A stretch of DNA of 64,000 nucleotides from Bdellovibrionales bacterium GWA1_52_35. GTDB taxonomy: Bacteria > Bdellovibrionota > UBA1018. The notes under the pieces were generated by a model. It had not been told where the DNA came from. It saw nothing but the letters and a program-made list of their open reading frames with translations, and made no database searches. Of this stretch, positions 43,723-54,405 are shown in pieces. The first letter of the stretch is position 1, and each line of letters begins with the position of its first letter. A program made the position numbers and the translations under genes. The stretch is from NCBI GenBank assembly GCA_001769805.1, contig MEPO01000027.1:139276-203275 (forward strand), given 5' to 3'.

Positions 43723-44316
43723 TCAGGAGCTTTTTACAAAAGAAGAGTAAGCCTCAATAATTCCACTCCGCATCATAGCAACTGCGATTGCGGCCAGCAG
43801 GAGAGCCGAGATCTTTGAGACCACCACCGTGCCGTCTTTCCCGATGATACGGGTGACCCCATGCGAGTGCCTCAGAAGAAACCAGGCCAAAGCATAATTA
43901 ATGAAAAGTGCAACCAGGGTCAGCGGGTGTCCGACTGTATTCACCTGCAGCATCAACGTTGCCAGAACCCCTGGACCCGTAATCAGGGGTACCGCCAGGG
44001 GCACAATTCCAGTGGAACCCGAGGCGCGCCTGGAAGCCTCCTGTTCTCCCACCAGATCCGAAAGCGAAACCAGAAGAAGGATCAGCCCCCCCGCTATTTT
44101 GAAATCAAAGACAGCAATGCCCAGGAACTTGAAAATTGATTCACCTAAAAACACAAATACCAGTGCCACCGCCAAGGCAACCAGCATGGAGGTATTGACC
44201 ACTCGATTTCGCTGCAGCCGATCCAAACCGGAGGTCATGCCGACATACAAGGGCAAAGTCCCGACGATATCCAGGGCTACAAAGACCGCTACAAAAGCGA
44301 GTGCAAAATTATTCAT
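43723..44316 (-). CDS. MarC family integral membrane protein
   Basis: A 197-residue protein with six transmembrane helices and the MarC/UPF0056 signature in AVPLITGPGVLATLM. The family is conserved but its transport role is unproven; E. coli MarC is not needed for antibiotic resistance. It lies eleven bases after the stop of the upstream M16 peptidase gene on the same strand and could share its message. Confidence 0.9.
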   Translation of the reverse strand: MNNFALAFVAVFVALDIVGTLPLYVGMTSGLDRLQRNRVVNTSMLVALAVALVFVFLGESIFKFLGIAVFDFKIAGGLILLLVSLSDLVGEQEASRRASGSTGIVPLAVPLITGPGVLATLMLQVNTVGHPLTLVALFINYALAWFLLRHSHGVTRIIGKDGTVVVSKISALLLAAIAVAMMRSGIIEAYSSFVKSS

Positions 44317-44327
44317 CGTGTTTCCCT

Positions 44328-46964
44328 TTATCCAACAACGCTCGTGACCAGATGAGGTTCAATCAGGTACTGCCGGCAAATTTTCTGCAGCTCGCCTGGA
44401 CGAATGACCTCAATTTTGCGAATCAGATCTGCATCACTGAGGTGATCGAGTCCGTACAGGGTTTCCAGTCCGTAATGCGCCGCGATCGCACCATCACTCT
44501 GCAGGTCCATCGCGCGCCTTCCCAGCATGTAGGCCTTTGCTCTTTCCATTTCCGCTTTCAGTGGGCCCTTTTTGACGAGAATTTCCAAGACTGAACGGAT
44601 TCCTGCGAGCGCCTCATCGCGCTTCTCCGGTGAGGTCGCGATGTAAGTACCCAGATAACCCGGTTCAATGCCCTCGAAGCTCACGGGCGCGACACTGTAA
44701 GCCAGACTTTTCTTTTCACGAAGCTCGATGAAAAGACGCCCACTCTGGCCGCCCAGGACGGTCTGAAGCAAGCGCAAGGGGTAGCGCTCTTCGGATTGAA
44801 TTCGCGTTCCCAGCCCTCCAATCAGGATATGGAGCTGCTCGCGACTGAGGTTTTTCTCAACCCAGCGCGGCGCCTTCAAGGCGGATTCGGGCGCAATCGA
44901 AACCGGTGGCCGCTCAAATTTGAATCGCGAGGCAAAAGCATCCTCAAGACTGGCAAGCCAGGCCTGAAGGGCAAGGGGTTTGATCGCGCCGCTGACTGAA
45001 ATAACCAAGCCATCCGGCTGAACCCATTGCTGCTGTAAATTTCGAAGTTTTGCTCCCGTGATTTTTTTCACACTCTCCAGAGTCCCCAGCGTCAGTCGAC
45101 CGTATGGATGACTTTGAAAAAGAGTTTCGAGAAAAAGCCGTGAACAGAGCTGCGCAGAATGGTCCTCCAGTGTCCGGATGTCGTCCTCCACAACCCGGCG
45201 CGAATGATCCACTTCCGTTTCTGGAAACACGGGGTCCAAGAGGACATCACTCAGGAGCCGCGATAACTTTTCCCAGTCACGGGCGAGTCCCGTGAGTTGC
45301 AGCCCGATACTGTTCCTGCCCGAGAAGCCCTCCATATGAGCGGCACTACCTTCGATTAAACCTGCGATCTGCTGCACATCATGGCGCGAGGTGCCCTTAT
45401 TCCACGTTTCCGCCAGGAGGTGACTCGCCCCTGGTTCGGGTTCCAGGCGGGTTCCGCCCAGGGTCGAAAGATGGACACTGAATGCATGCGACTGGGGCCG
45501 CGGGCAATAGACCACCCGGATTCCACTCGCAAGCTTGAATTCTTCGACAGTTAACCCGGAAGTTTTCTTCCGGGTGACGTGAGAAGTCCGTTTCTGCTGG
45601 GACTCCACAGACTCCGGGCTTCCCAGAAGAATTTGAGCAGCTGAATTCAGTTCCGCTTTGGCATAACCGGCTTCACTCTTCGGTACCATTACGACTCCGC
45701 TGAGCCGTTTGGGATCCAGATATCGCCTGGCGATCTCCCGAAGTCCTTCTTTATCCAAAGAGCGGAGTTGAGCGAGGTAGCGATCATCAAAATTCAGATC
45801 GCCCAGAACAAACCGGGCAAAGCCAAGTCTTCCCGCCAGTCCATCTGCCGTTTGCGTCGCATAAAGACGCTCACTTTCAGCATTCACCAGCACTCGTTCA
45901 ATTTCCTCGGGAGCTGGGCCTTCATCAGCCAGGCGCCGCAATTCGCGGAAAATCTCGTCGGATGCGGGCTTGATCTTATCCACCGAATCCAGCTCGGCCT
46001 GGAAATAAAGCATTCCCGGATCATTCGGAACATACAAGCCGCCAGCAATTTCCGTTGCCAGAGACGTTTGATGAAATAGCCTCTGGTACAGGCGCGACAG
46101 TTCACCCATTCCAAGAACACCGGCCAGCAGATCCAGAGCCGGCACATCGTCATGCTTGAGCTCAGGAACTCTGAAGGAAAAACTCAACGTGGGGGTTTTC
46201 ACATCAAAAGGCTTCACGGCAAATCCGGGCTGGGATCTGAGCTGTGGCTCAGCAGGCCGGGAGATCGACTGACCTGTGCGCCGGGGCAGGACTTTTTTCC
46301 CGAAGCGCTTCTCGAGAATTTTCAGAACCTGCTCTTTCCGCCCGGAGCCCCCCTCCGCTGGCAGCGGCCCGACAAGGATCAGACCCATTTTGGACGAGAC
46401 ATAGTTGCGGCGGTAAAATGCGTCCAGATCGCCGACTTTAGCCGCTTTCAACGTTTTGACCGTCCCAATGACGGGACGCCCATACGGATGTTTACGATAG
46501 GTCAGCCCAAAGAGCGTCTGAAAAAGCTGTCGCCCCGGTGAATCCTCGTTCTTCCTGAGTTCCTCAAGAATGACTTCACGTTCGCGCTCGAAATCCTGTT
46601 TCAGGAATTTCTGAGGCGCTGCTATTGCGCCAAACGAGTCAATCACGCGCTCCCAGTGGTGAGCGGCACAAGTGACGTGATAAACAGTCTGATCGAACGA
46701 GGTGTAGGCGTTGATATCGCCACCGAGCGATTCAATTGTCCGCGCCATCTTGCCGGTGGAGGCACGACCGGTTTCCTTGGCTGAGGCGTCTTTGAAGAGC
46801 ATGTGTTCCAGGAAGTGGGCAAATCCCGCCTCTTTGGGTTTTTCATCACAGCTGCCGGTATTCACCCACCAGTACAGAGCGGCCGCCGAACCTTCGTAAT
46901 GCTGAAAGATCACCGGAATGCCATTTGAAAGAACCAGTTCTTCTGGACGGAAAAATTGAGCCAT
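44328..46964 (-). CDS. M16 (pitrilysin) family peptidase, two fused M16 units
   Basis: An 878-residue protein built of two M16 halves. The first has the inverted zinc site HFLEH (His50, Glu53, His54) and the downstream Glu region EREREVILEE (about 126-135). The second half (from about 480) has HLLAE in place of HxxEH, so it should be structural, as in pitrilysin and in MPP/PqqL-type pairs. No signal peptide is visible; it probably acts in the cytoplasm or after non-classical export. MarC follows on the same strand. Confidence 0.92.
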   Translation of the reverse strand: MAQFFRPEELVLSNGIPVIFQHYEGSAAALYWWVNTGSCDEKPKEAGFAHFLEHMLFKDASAKETGRASTGKMARTIESLGGDINAYTSFDQTVYHVTCAAHHWERVIDSFGAIAAPQKFLKQDFEREREVILEELRKNEDSPGRQLFQTLFGLTYRKHPYGRPVIGTVKTLKAAKVGDLDAFYRRNYVSSKMGLILVGPLPAEGGSGRKEQVLKILEKRFGKKVLPRRTGQSISRPAEPQLRSQPGFAVKPFDVKTPTLSFSFRVPELKHDDVPALDLLAGVLGMGELSRLYQRLFHQTSLATEIAGGLYVPNDPGMLYFQAELDSVDKIKPASDEIFRELRRLADEGPAPEEIERVLVNAESERLYATQTADGLAGRLGFARFVLGDLNFDDRYLAQLRSLDKEGLREIARRYLDPKRLSGVVMVPKSEAGYAKAELNSAAQILLGSPESVESQQKRTSHVTRKKTSGLTVEEFKLASGIRVVYCPRPQSHAFSVHLSTLGGTRLEPEPGASHLLAETWNKGTSRHDVQQIAGLIEGSAAHMEGFSGRNSIGLQLTGLARDWEKLSRLLSDVLLDPVFPETEVDHSRRVVEDDIRTLEDHSAQLCSRLFLETLFQSHPYGRLTLGTLESVKKITGAKLRNLQQQWVQPDGLVISVSGAIKPLALQAWLASLEDAFASRFKFERPPVSIAPESALKAPRWVEKNLSREQLHILIGGLGTRIQSEERYPLRLLQTVLGGQSGRLFIELREKKSLAYSVAPVSFEGIEPGYLGTYIATSPEKRDEALAGIRSVLEILVKKGPLKAEMERAKAYMLGRRAMDLQSDGAIAAHYGLETLYGLDHLSDADLIRKIEVIRPGELQKICRQYLIEPHLVTSVVG

Positions 46965-47054
46965 AGTGTCTCCAGTCTAGTCGCTTGAAGGCACTGCGGA
47001 CAACCAAAACAGTCATTGGACAGCTCTTCGTGTTCGCGTTAACTTGGAATCCCT

Positions 47055-47399
47055 ATGAACAGAACTTTGTATGTCGGGAATTTACCGAAGGTTGCCGAAG
47101 AAAACCAGCTTCACGCCCTCTTTGGGGCGGATGGCCGAAAGGTAATGTCGGTACGCATCCTCATTGACCGGGAAACTGGCCGTTCCCGGGGTTATGCGTT
47201 CATCGAAATGGGAACCTCGAACGATGCAGAACGTGCCATTGAAGCACTCAACGGGAAGAGCTTCCTTGGGCGTGCGTTATCGGTGGACCGGGCTCGTGGG
47301 GTTGCAGAACCTCAGGCCGGCCCCTCGGAGCCCGAATTTTCTGAAGATGACTTCAATGCCCGGCGTGCGCGCATCCGCGCCATCCGTACCAAGCAGTAG
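47055..47399 (+). CDS. RRM-type RNA-binding protein
   Basis: A 114-residue protein with one RNA recognition motif: RNP2 LYVGNL (5-10) and RNP1 RGYAFIEM (45-52), followed by a short acidic/basic tail. Such small RRM proteins are found in cyanobacteria and some proteobacteria, often in cold response or mRNA handling; the target is not known. hemW starts six bases after its stop, so they may be cotranscribed. Confidence 0.92.
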   Translation: MNRTLYVGNLPKVAEENQLHALFGADGRKVMSVRILIDRETGRSRGYAFIEMGTSNDAERAIEALNGKSFLGRALSVDRARGVAEPQAGPSEPEFSEDDFNARRARIRAIRTKQ

Positions 47400-47405
47400 C
47401 CCACT

Positions 47406-48521
47406 GTGTACGCCCGATCACTTTACATTCACTTCCCTTATTGCGAGAGCAAGTGTCACTACTGTGACTTCTATTCGCTCGGACGCGAACACCTTACGCG
47501 AGACAGGAAATCGGCGTTTTTCAGGGCCCTGGAAGCGGAGGCCTGGTTGCAGGCGCCACTTCTCGCTACCGAACTGGACACGCTTTATATCGGGGGAGGC
47601 ACCCCGAGTCTGATGAGCCCCGATGAGATTGCCGGCGTCCTGCATCCCATCCGGAATAAAATAAAGAACACGACCGAGTGGACGATGGAAGCTAACCCCT
47701 CTTCCATCAGCGCCAACTCTCTTGGGGATTGCAGAAAACTGGGAATCAACCGTCTGAGCATGGGAGTTCAGTCGTTGGACTCCGCCCTTCTCAAAATGCT
47801 CGGAAGGATTCACTCGCCCGAAATCGCGCTCAGTGCGCTTGAAACGGTTTTCCATTCAGGTATCGAAAATGTTTCCGTGGATCTGCTCTGCGGTGTTCCG
47901 GGCCAGACAACAGCCGACCTCGAGAAGAGCTTGAAGCAGCTCACGGCTTTCCCAATCAAGCATCTGAGCTGTTACCTTTTGACCCTTTCACCCGGAAACC
48001 CGCTCTTTGGAAAACTACCCACGGAAGACACACAGCTCGAGCACCTTTTGTTCGTTGATCGCTGGTTGACCGCACACGGTTTTGAGCACTATGAAATATC
48101 CAATTTTGCGAAACCCGGCTGGCGCTCCCTACATAATCTGAATTATTGGATGGGTGAAGCCTACCTGGCGCTGGGTCCCTCGGCACATTCCTACGATCCT
48201 CTCGGCGGCACCTGTGGCCGGCGCTGGAAGAATCACTCGTCCGTGGATACCTACTGCTCGAAGCTTCTCAAGAATGAATCCGCCCAAGAGTGGGAGGAAG
48301 ACCTGACTCCCGGGCAAAAGGAAATTGAGCGCTGGATGCTGGCACTCCGGCTGAGCGATGGGTTCCCGGTAAGCTGGCTCGACACATCCCGGCGGCTCGA
48401 ACTTGCTGCACAACTCCAAAAAGAGGGGCTCTTACAGCCCCACCCCTCGGTTGCAGACCGCTTAACCCTCACGCCCAAAGGCCTCGCCCTTTCGGATGAG
48501 ATCATATCGACCCTGATTTAA
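47406..48521 (+). CDS. hemW: Radical SAM heme chaperone HemW
   Basis: A 371-residue radical SAM protein related to HemN (oxygen-independent coproporphyrinogen oxidase). The cluster motif CxxxCxxC is Cys13, Cys17, Cys20 with Tyr19, and the SAM-binding GGGTPS follows. The extra HemN cysteine that precedes the cluster is missing, so it is the HemW type that handles heme rather than the oxidase. Starts at a GTG. Its neighbour is the RRM gene. Confidence 0.9.
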   Translation: MYARSLYIHFPYCESKCHYCDFYSLGREHLTRDRKSAFFRALEAEAWLQAPLLATELDTLYIGGGTPSLMSPDEIAGVLHPIRNKIKNTTEWTMEANPSSISANSLGDCRKLGINRLSMGVQSLDSALLKMLGRIHSPEIALSALETVFHSGIENVSVDLLCGVPGQTTADLEKSLKQLTAFPIKHLSCYLLTLSPGNPLFGKLPTEDTQLEHLLFVDRWLTAHGFEHYEISNFAKPGWRSLHNLNYWMGEAYLALGPSAHSYDPLGGTCGRRWKNHSSVDTYCSKLLKNESAQEWEEDLTPGQKEIERWMLALRLSDGFPVSWLDTSRRLELAAQLQKEGLLQPHPSVADRLTLTPKGLALSDEIISTLI

Positions 48522-48594
48522 TCCGCTCCTCGGATTGACTGGAGCCAAAGCGTGCCCATACTTCATCACGAAAGTTGGTTCGAAGGAGAATTGC

Positions 48595-49149
48595 GTGACT
48601 GAAGTAATCCAAAATCCAAAAAATCAAGAAGCCGAATCTGCAGAGTCGGTGCAATCCCCAGATCAGGAAGCCAACGCCAAACTTGAGCAGAAGATCACGG
48701 AACTCACGGGTCAGGTCAAAGAGAAAGAAGACAAATATCTCTATCTTTACGCAGACTTCGACAATTTTAAAAAACGTTCCCTCCGTGAACGTTCGGATCT
48801 TCTCAAATTCGGTTGGGAGCCCCTGGCTCGGGATCTTTTGAGCGTTCAGGACAACCTGGAGCGCGCCATGGCGCATGCTCCAGAAAACATCGATAAAAAC
48901 TGGCTTAAGGGCATCGAGCTGGTCCAAGGCCAGCTACGCAGCACACTGGAAAAACAAGGAATTCAATGCATCGATGCCTTGCAAAAACCTTTTGACCCCA
49001 ATTTCCATGAAGCCGTCGGGCAGGAAGTTTCGAAATCACCGGCCGGAACCATCCTTCGGGAAGAAATTCGTGGCTACACGCTTCACGGGCGCCTCCTCCG
49101 ACCTTCTCGTGTCGTGATCAGCGCCGGCGAACCGGAAAAGAGCTCTTAA
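48595..49149 (+). CDS. grpE: Nucleotide exchange factor GrpE
   Basis: A 184-residue GrpE that releases ADP from DnaK. A long N-terminal helix region ([27 protein letters not shown]) and the beta domain near the end (PSRVVISAG) match the family. The GTG at 48595 is chosen because AAGGAG lies six bases upstream; the frame is open 20 codons earlier without one. First gene of grpE-dnaK-dnaJ. No CIRCE repeat was found upstream and hrcA is absent. Confidence 0.93.
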   Translation: MTEVIQNPKNQEAESAESVQSPDQEANAKLEQKITELTGQVKEKEDKYLYLYADFDNFKKRSLRERSDLLKFGWEPLARDLLSVQDNLERAMAHAPENIDKNWLKGIELVQGQLRSTLEKQGIQCIDALQKPFDPNFHEAVGQEVSKSPAGTILREEIRGYTLHGRLLRPSRVVISAGEPEKSS

Positions 49150-49199
49150 GATTTGACTTAACGCGTTTAGAACCCATTTTATTAAAAAGCGAGGAAGTT

Positions 49200-51140
49200 A
49201 TGGGAAAGACAATTGGTATTGATTTAGGAACAACCAACTCATGTGTGGCCATTCTTGAAGGGGGCGACCCGAAGGTCATTCCTAACTCGGAAGGATCCAA
49301 CACGACCCCGTCGGTTGTAGGTTTCACGGCTGGCGGCGAAAAGGTTGTTGGCCAGGTCGCCAAAAGACAGGCAATCACCAACCCCGACAAAACGGTTTTT
49401 GAGTCCAAGCGCCTGATTGGTCGCAAATTCAATTCCAAGGAAGTTCAGGAGTTCATGAAAGTGGCTCCTTTCAAAATCATTGAAGCCAAAAATGGCGATG
49501 CTTGGGTGAAAATCGGAGACCGCGAATATTCGCCTCAGGAAATTTCCGCTCTTGTTCTTGGGAAGATGAAGAAGACCGCCGAAGACTACCTCGGTGAGCC
49601 GGTTACTGATGCCGTGGTCACCGTTCCGGCTTACTTCAACGATGCCCAGCGCCAAGCAACCAAAGATGCCGGTCGCATTGCCGGATTGGATGTCAAACGC
49701 ATTATCAATGAACCCACCTCCGCCGCGCTCGCCTATGGTCTCGATAAAAAAGGCAAGAACGAGACGGTCGCCGTATTTGATTTGGGCGGCGGTACTTTCG
49801 ACGTTTCCATTCTGGAATTGGGCGATGGTGTTTTCGAAGTGAAAGCCACCAACGGTGATACGTTCCTGGGCGGCGGCAACTTCGACCAGCGCATCATCGA
49901 CTGGATGGCGGATGAGTTCAAAAAAGAAAACACCATCGATCTTCGTAAAGACAAAATGGCTCTTCAGCGCCTGAAAGAAGCCGCGGAAAAAGCCAAACAC
50001 GAGCTTTCAAGCACGATGGAAACGGAAGTCAATCTGCCGTTCATCACGGCTGATGCCTCCGGCCCCAAGCATCTGAACCTTCGTCTCGGCCGTGGCAAAA
50101 TGGAAGCCCTCGTTGCCGACCTCATTGATCGCCTCGCGGGTCCTTGCGAAACCTGTATCAAAGACGCGGGCGTGAGCAAGTCGCAGATCGACGAAGTCAT
50201 CCTCGTCGGCGGCATGACCCGCATGCCGCGCGTGCAGCAGAAAGTGAAAGATATTTTCGGCAAGGAACCGCATAAGGGAGTCAATCCGGATGAAGTCGTC
50301 GCCATCGGTGCTTCGATTCAGGGTGGTGTTCTCAAGGGCGAAGTCAAAGATGTTCTTTTGCTCGACGTGACCCCGCTTTCGCTTGGAATTGAAACCCTGG
50401 GCGGTGTCTTCACAAAGTTGATCGAGAAAAACACCACGATTCCTACCAAAAAATCACAGGTTTTCTCAACTGCGGCGGACAATCAATCTGCCGTGACCAT
50501 TCACGCGCTTCAAGGTGAACGCGATTTCGCCGAATACAACAAGTCTCTGGGACGTTTCGATCTCGTAGGTATTCCACCGGCGCCCCGCGGCGTTCCCCAG
50601 GTCGAAGTGACCTTTGATATCGACGCGAACGGCATTGTTCACGTTCACGCAAAAGACCTCGGCACCGGGAAGGAGCAATCCATCCGGATCACCTCGTCAA
50701 GCGGACTTTCCGAGGATGAAATCAAGCGCATGCAGAAAGAAGCAGAAGCGCATAAAGCTGAAGACGAAAAGCGCAAAGAGATCGTCAATGCCCGCAATCA
50801 GCTCGACAGCCTGATCTATACAATCGACAAAACTGTCAAGGAAAACGGCGACAAGCTCGAACCCGACACCAAGAAACAGGTCGAGGATGCCGTCACCGAG
50901 GCCCGCAGCCACCTCGAAAGCAAGGACGTTGAAGAGCTCAAAAAAGCAACCGAGCAACTCACCTCAGCGTCCAATAAGATGGCCGAGCAAATGTACAAAA
51001 ACGTCGGGGCCAACGCCCAGAACCAGGGCGGGGGCGCAACCGGCCCAGGCGGCGCAGGACCCGAGGGTGATACCGGCAATGGCCCTGAAAAGGACGAGAA
51101 AAAAGAGAAGGTCATTGATGCTGACTTCAAGGAAGTCTAG
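49200..51140 (+). CDS. dnaK: Hsp70 chaperone DnaK
   Basis: A 646-residue DnaK. The N-terminal ATPase has [10 protein letters not shown] and [10 protein letters not shown]; the substrate domain and the C-terminal lid follow, ending in the DADFKEV-type tail that binds cochaperones. A Gly-rich stretch precedes the tail. It lies 50 bases after grpE with ribosome site GAGGAAG, and dnaJ begins 12 bases after its stop. Confidence 0.98.
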   Translation: MGKTIGIDLGTTNSCVAILEGGDPKVIPNSEGSNTTPSVVGFTAGGEKVVGQVAKRQAITNPDKTVFESKRLIGRKFNSKEVQEFMKVAPFKIIEAKNGDAWVKIGDREYSPQEISALVLGKMKKTAEDYLGEPVTDAVVTVPAYFNDAQRQATKDAGRIAGLDVKRIINEPTSAALAYGLDKKGKNETVAVFDLGGGTFDVSILELGDGVFEVKATNGDTFLGGGNFDQRIIDWMADEFKKENTIDLRKDKMALQRLKEAAEKAKHELSSTMETEVNLPFITADASGPKHLNLRLGRGKMEALVADLIDRLAGPCETCIKDAGVSKSQIDEVILVGGMTRMPRVQQKVKDIFGKEPHKGVNPDEVVAIGASIQGGVLKGEVKDVLLLDVTPLSLGIETLGGVFTKLIEKNTTIPTKKSQVFSTAADNQSAVTIHALQGERDFAEYNKSLGRFDLVGIPPAPRGVPQVEVTFDIDANGIVHVHAKDLGTGKEQSIRITSSSGLSEDEIKRMQKEAEAHKAEDEKRKEIVNARNQLDSLIYTIDKTVKENGDKLEPDTKKQVEDAVTEARSHLESKDVEELKKATEQLTSASNKMAEQMYKNVGANAQNQGGGATGPGGAGPEGDTGNGPEKDEKKEKVIDADFKEV

Positions 51141-51152
51141 TATCAACAGGCC

Positions 51153-52307
51153 ATGGCCACCAAGCGTGATTATTATGAGGTTCTCGGTTTAGGCCGGGAT
51201 TCCTCCACAGAAGACATCAAGAAGGCTTATCGTCGCCTCGCCGTACAACATCATCCGGATAAAAACCCGGGAGACAAGGCGGCAGAGGAAAAGTTCAAGG
51301 AACTTTCGGAAGCTTACGAAATCCTTTCCGACTCAAAGAAGCGGCAAATGTACGACCAGTTTGGTCATGCGGCGGCAGGAGCGGGTGGCGGTCCTGGCGG
51401 CTTTGATTTTGGCGCAGGTGGCTTTGGCGGTGCGGGCTCCGTAAACGACATCTTCGGCGATATCTTCGGAGACCTCTTCGGCGGCGCCGGAATGGGCGGC
51501 ACGCAACGTGGAAGAGGCCGCAGGCGCACGGGTCGCCCAGGGGCCGACCTCAGAACGACAGTCGACATTACTTTTGAAGAAGCTGCTTTCGGAACGGAGA
51601 AAGTGATCTCCGTAATGAAGCCTGTACTTTGCGAGACCTGCGAAGGCTCCGGCGCGAAACCTGGCACACAGGCCGAAACCTGCTCACAGTGCGGAGGCCG
51701 GGGTGAAGTGGCATATCAACAGGGCTTTTTCGCGATTTCCAGACCCTGTCCCCGGTGCAATGGCTCGGGGCAGATCATCCCAACTCCCTGCGATACCTGC
51801 CGGGGTTCCGGTCAAGTCAAGAAGAGGGCTCAGATAGCAGTAAAAATTCCCGCCGGGATCGATACTGGACAGCGTCTTAAATTGACGGGCGAAGGTGAAG
51901 CCGGTGAAAGAGGCGGGATGCCTGGTGACCTGTACGTCGTCATCAATATTCTGGCCCATGACTTTTTCACCCGGGACGAATTCGATGTGATCTGTGACGT
52001 TCCCCTGACCTTCACGCAAGCCGCACTGGGCGACGAAATTGAAGTTCCCACTCTTGACGGCAAAGTGAAACTCAAAATTCCCACAGGTACCCAGTCGCAT
52101 AGCATATTGCGACTCAAGGGCAAGGGAATGGCCCGCCTTGGGGCTTACGGCCGGGGTGATCAGCTTGTTAAAGTTGTCGTGGAAGTGCCGCAGAAGCTCA
52201 ACACTGAGCAGAAACAGCTTTTGAAGAAATTCAGCGAAATTGGTACCGACTCAACGCACCCGATGCATCATAGATTTTTTGAAAAAGTGAGAACATTCTT
52301 TGAATAA
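51153..52307 (+). CDS. dnaJ: Hsp40 co-chaperone DnaJ
   Basis: A 384-residue type I DnaJ. The J domain carries HPD (in [10 protein letters not shown]), followed by a Gly/Phe-rich region, four CxxCxGxG zinc repeats ([32 protein letters not shown]), and the C-terminal substrate domain. Its last bases overlap the TTG start of the LpoA-like gene by eight. Confidence 0.98.
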   Translation: MATKRDYYEVLGLGRDSSTEDIKKAYRRLAVQHHPDKNPGDKAAEEKFKELSEAYEILSDSKKRQMYDQFGHAAAGAGGGPGGFDFGAGGFGGAGSVNDIFGDIFGDLFGGAGMGGTQRGRGRRRTGRPGADLRTTVDITFEEAAFGTEKVISVMKPVLCETCEGSGAKPGTQAETCSQCGGRGEVAYQQGFFAISRPCPRCNGSGQIIPTPCDTCRGSGQVKKRAQIAVKIPAGIDTGQRLKLTGEGEAGERGGMPGDLYVVINILAHDFFTRDEFDVICDVPLTFTQAALGDEIEVPTLDGKVKLKIPTGTQSHSILRLKGKGMARLGAYGRGDQLVKVVVEVPQKLNTEQKQLLKKFSEIGTDSTHPMHHRFFEKVRTFFE

Positions 52308-54240
52308 CCGTCAGTACCTGAAGGCACTCGTCTTTGCTCTGGTCCTCTGCTCGGGGGCTTGGGCCGCCCCAGCTGCCGATCTCACGGCTTATAAAGAAAT
52401 TCAGACGCTTTTTGCCAAGGGTGCCCTGGAACTGGCCAAATCCAAAAGTGAGGCTTTTAAAACTCAATATCCCGAAAGCACCCAAACAGGCAGCGTGGAG
52501 AACCTTCTGGGTCTGATCTTTGTGCTGAACAAAGAGCCCAAGGACGCGGTACCGCATTTCGAACGTGCGCTGGAACTCGGGGCAAATGCTCCAAATTTCA
52601 AGCACTATGTCTTGTACAACCTGGCCACCGCCCAATACCAGATTGAAGATTTTGAAGATTCTCAAGAAACCCTGGACAAAATCCGTCCTGAGCTTCTGGA
52701 TGCCAATAACCGGATCAAATTTCTGCATCTGAAATCACAGCTTCTGACCAAAAGGGGGGACTTCGCCAAGTCCGCGCGGGAAATTCTGACGAATGCCCCG
52801 CCCTCAAAGGCAAAACCGGATGCTCCGGATTTAAAAGATTCCTTTGATACGATCCTGGACCTCGCACTCACCAAAATTGAAGATCTGGCTGTACTCGAAA
52901 ATTTATATGCCGATTTTCCCTCCCAGCCCCGCTCTGAACATATTCTGCTCGAGCTGACCCGACGGGCAGTTACCAGCCAAAATGCAGCCAAAGCCCATCA
53001 TTATCTTAAACTGCTGAGCCTTGATTATCCGAAAACGGCATCCTACCAGCTTGCACTCGAAGCCGCGCGATCGGTTCAAGAGGCAGGTCCGGTGAATACG
53101 ATGGCAATCGGGGTTTTGTTGCCACTGAAAGGGCGTTTTTCGAAATTCGGGCAACGCTCCCTGGAAGGCATCCAGCAAGCTCTCGGTATCTTCAATGAGG
53201 AAGAGCCCGACAGCAAAATCACTCTTTATATTGAAGACAGCGGCGAAGAACCTGAACAGGCCATCGCCGGGCTCAATCGCCTCGTTTATGAGCACCACGT
53301 GATCTCCATCATCGGCCCTTTGCTGGCCAAGGGGATTGATCAGGTGAGTCGGCGCGCCCAGGAATTGCGCATTCCCATTCTGACGCTGGCCCGATACACA
53401 GGAACTGAAGCAAACGAATTTGCAATTCATGCGGGCTTTACAATGAAAGCTCAGGCGCAGGAAATGGCGAAATATGCCATTCAACAATTGAAACTGACCC
53501 GTTTCGCAATTCTGGCATCGCGGGATAAAACCGGAGAAGAGAGTGCGAAATTCTTCTGGGATGCCGTCGAAGCACTGGACGGAGAAATCGTCGGCTACGA
53601 AACTTATACGCCGGGAGAAACCGACTTTCGCCAGCCGGTGGACAAGTTGTCCGGTCTTTTTTACCCCGAGGCACGCCAGCGCGAGCTGGACGAACTGGCG
53701 AAGGCCCGTGAAGAAAACCAGATCAAGAAACGAACCCGTAAAACAGAGAAATTCTTTGGTTTGCCTCCGATCGTCGATTACCAGGCGGTCTTCATACCGG
53801 ACGAACCCAAGGTGACCGGCCAGATTCTGCCCACTTTTGCTTACCGCGACGTTGACGGCGTGAACTTTCTAGGCACTGCCGCCTGGAACTCCCCGGAATT
53901 GTTTTTACGGGCACAGCAATACGCGAATAGGGCGATTTTTTCGGATGTTTTTCATTCGGATCCCAAGTCAAAACTGGCCGGGCGGTTCATCGAAAAGTTC
54001 ACCGCAACTTTTGAACATGAGCCCACCGCGCTGGAAGCAGTGGCCTACGATGCGACAAAAGTACTCGAATATCTGCTGAATCAGGGCCTAGCCAACCGCA
54101 CCGAACTCCTCGATAAATTGAAGGATCTGCAGGATTTTAACGGCGTAACCGGGAAGTTCTCCTATAACGACGGCCAGTTGGTACGCACTCCGCAGTTCCT
54201 GGTCATTCAGAACGGCGTCATCACGGAAGCGACCCGCTGA
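52300..54240 (+). CDS. LpoA-like periplasmic binding-fold protein with TPR repeats
   Basis: A 646-residue exported protein beginning at a TTG that overlaps the dnaJ stop. After a signal peptide (about 1-25), residues 30-255 are TPR-like helical repeats; from about 265 a type 1 periplasmic binding domain starts ([24 protein letters not shown]) and runs to the end. This is the arrangement of LpoA, which activates penicillin-binding protein 1A, but branched-chain amino-acid binding proteins share the fold. No lipobox is seen. Linked to the chaperone operon by overlap; role inferred only from architecture. Confidence 0.8.
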   Translation: MNNRQYLKALVFALVLCSGAWAAPAADLTAYKEIQTLFAKGALELAKSKSEAFKTQYPESTQTGSVENLLGLIFVLNKEPKDAVPHFERALELGANAPNFKHYVLYNLATAQYQIEDFEDSQETLDKIRPELLDANNRIKFLHLKSQLLTKRGDFAKSAREILTNAPPSKAKPDAPDLKDSFDTILDLALTKIEDLAVLENLYADFPSQPRSEHILLELTRRAVTSQNAAKAHHYLKLLSLDYPKTASYQLALEAARSVQEAGPVNTMAIGVLLPLKGRFSKFGQRSLEGIQQALGIFNEEEPDSKITLYIEDSGEEPEQAIAGLNRLVYEHHVISIIGPLLAKGIDQVSRRAQELRIPILTLARYTGTEANEFAIHAGFTMKAQAQEMAKYAIQQLKLTRFAILASRDKTGEESAKFFWDAVEALDGEIVGYETYTPGETDFRQPVDKLSGLFYPEARQRELDELAKAREENQIKKRTRKTEKFFGLPPIVDYQAVFIPDEPKVTGQILPTFAYRDVDGVNFLGTAAWNSPELFLRAQQYANRAIFSDVFHSDPKSKLAGRFIEKFTATFEHEPTALEAVAYDATKVLEYLLNQGLANRTELLDKLKDLQDFNGVTGKFSYNDGQLVRTPQFLVIQNGVITEATR

Positions 54241-54405
54241 TCCAGCGCTGTCAGATTTTTGGCGCCTGGAGCCCGGTAAATTCTACCGATTGGCATCCAG
54301 CCCGAGCACGATCATACTTGAAGTAAGAGGAACTGCCGGAAATTCCGCAGCATTCTCTTTAGGTCCCCGCTCAGGATGGGCGGGAACAAAACGTCAGGAG
54401 GACGC

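Noticed and set aside
49239..50000. A 253-codon minus-strand frame opposite dnaK
   Set aside because: A typical mirror of the conserved dnaK ATPase domain.
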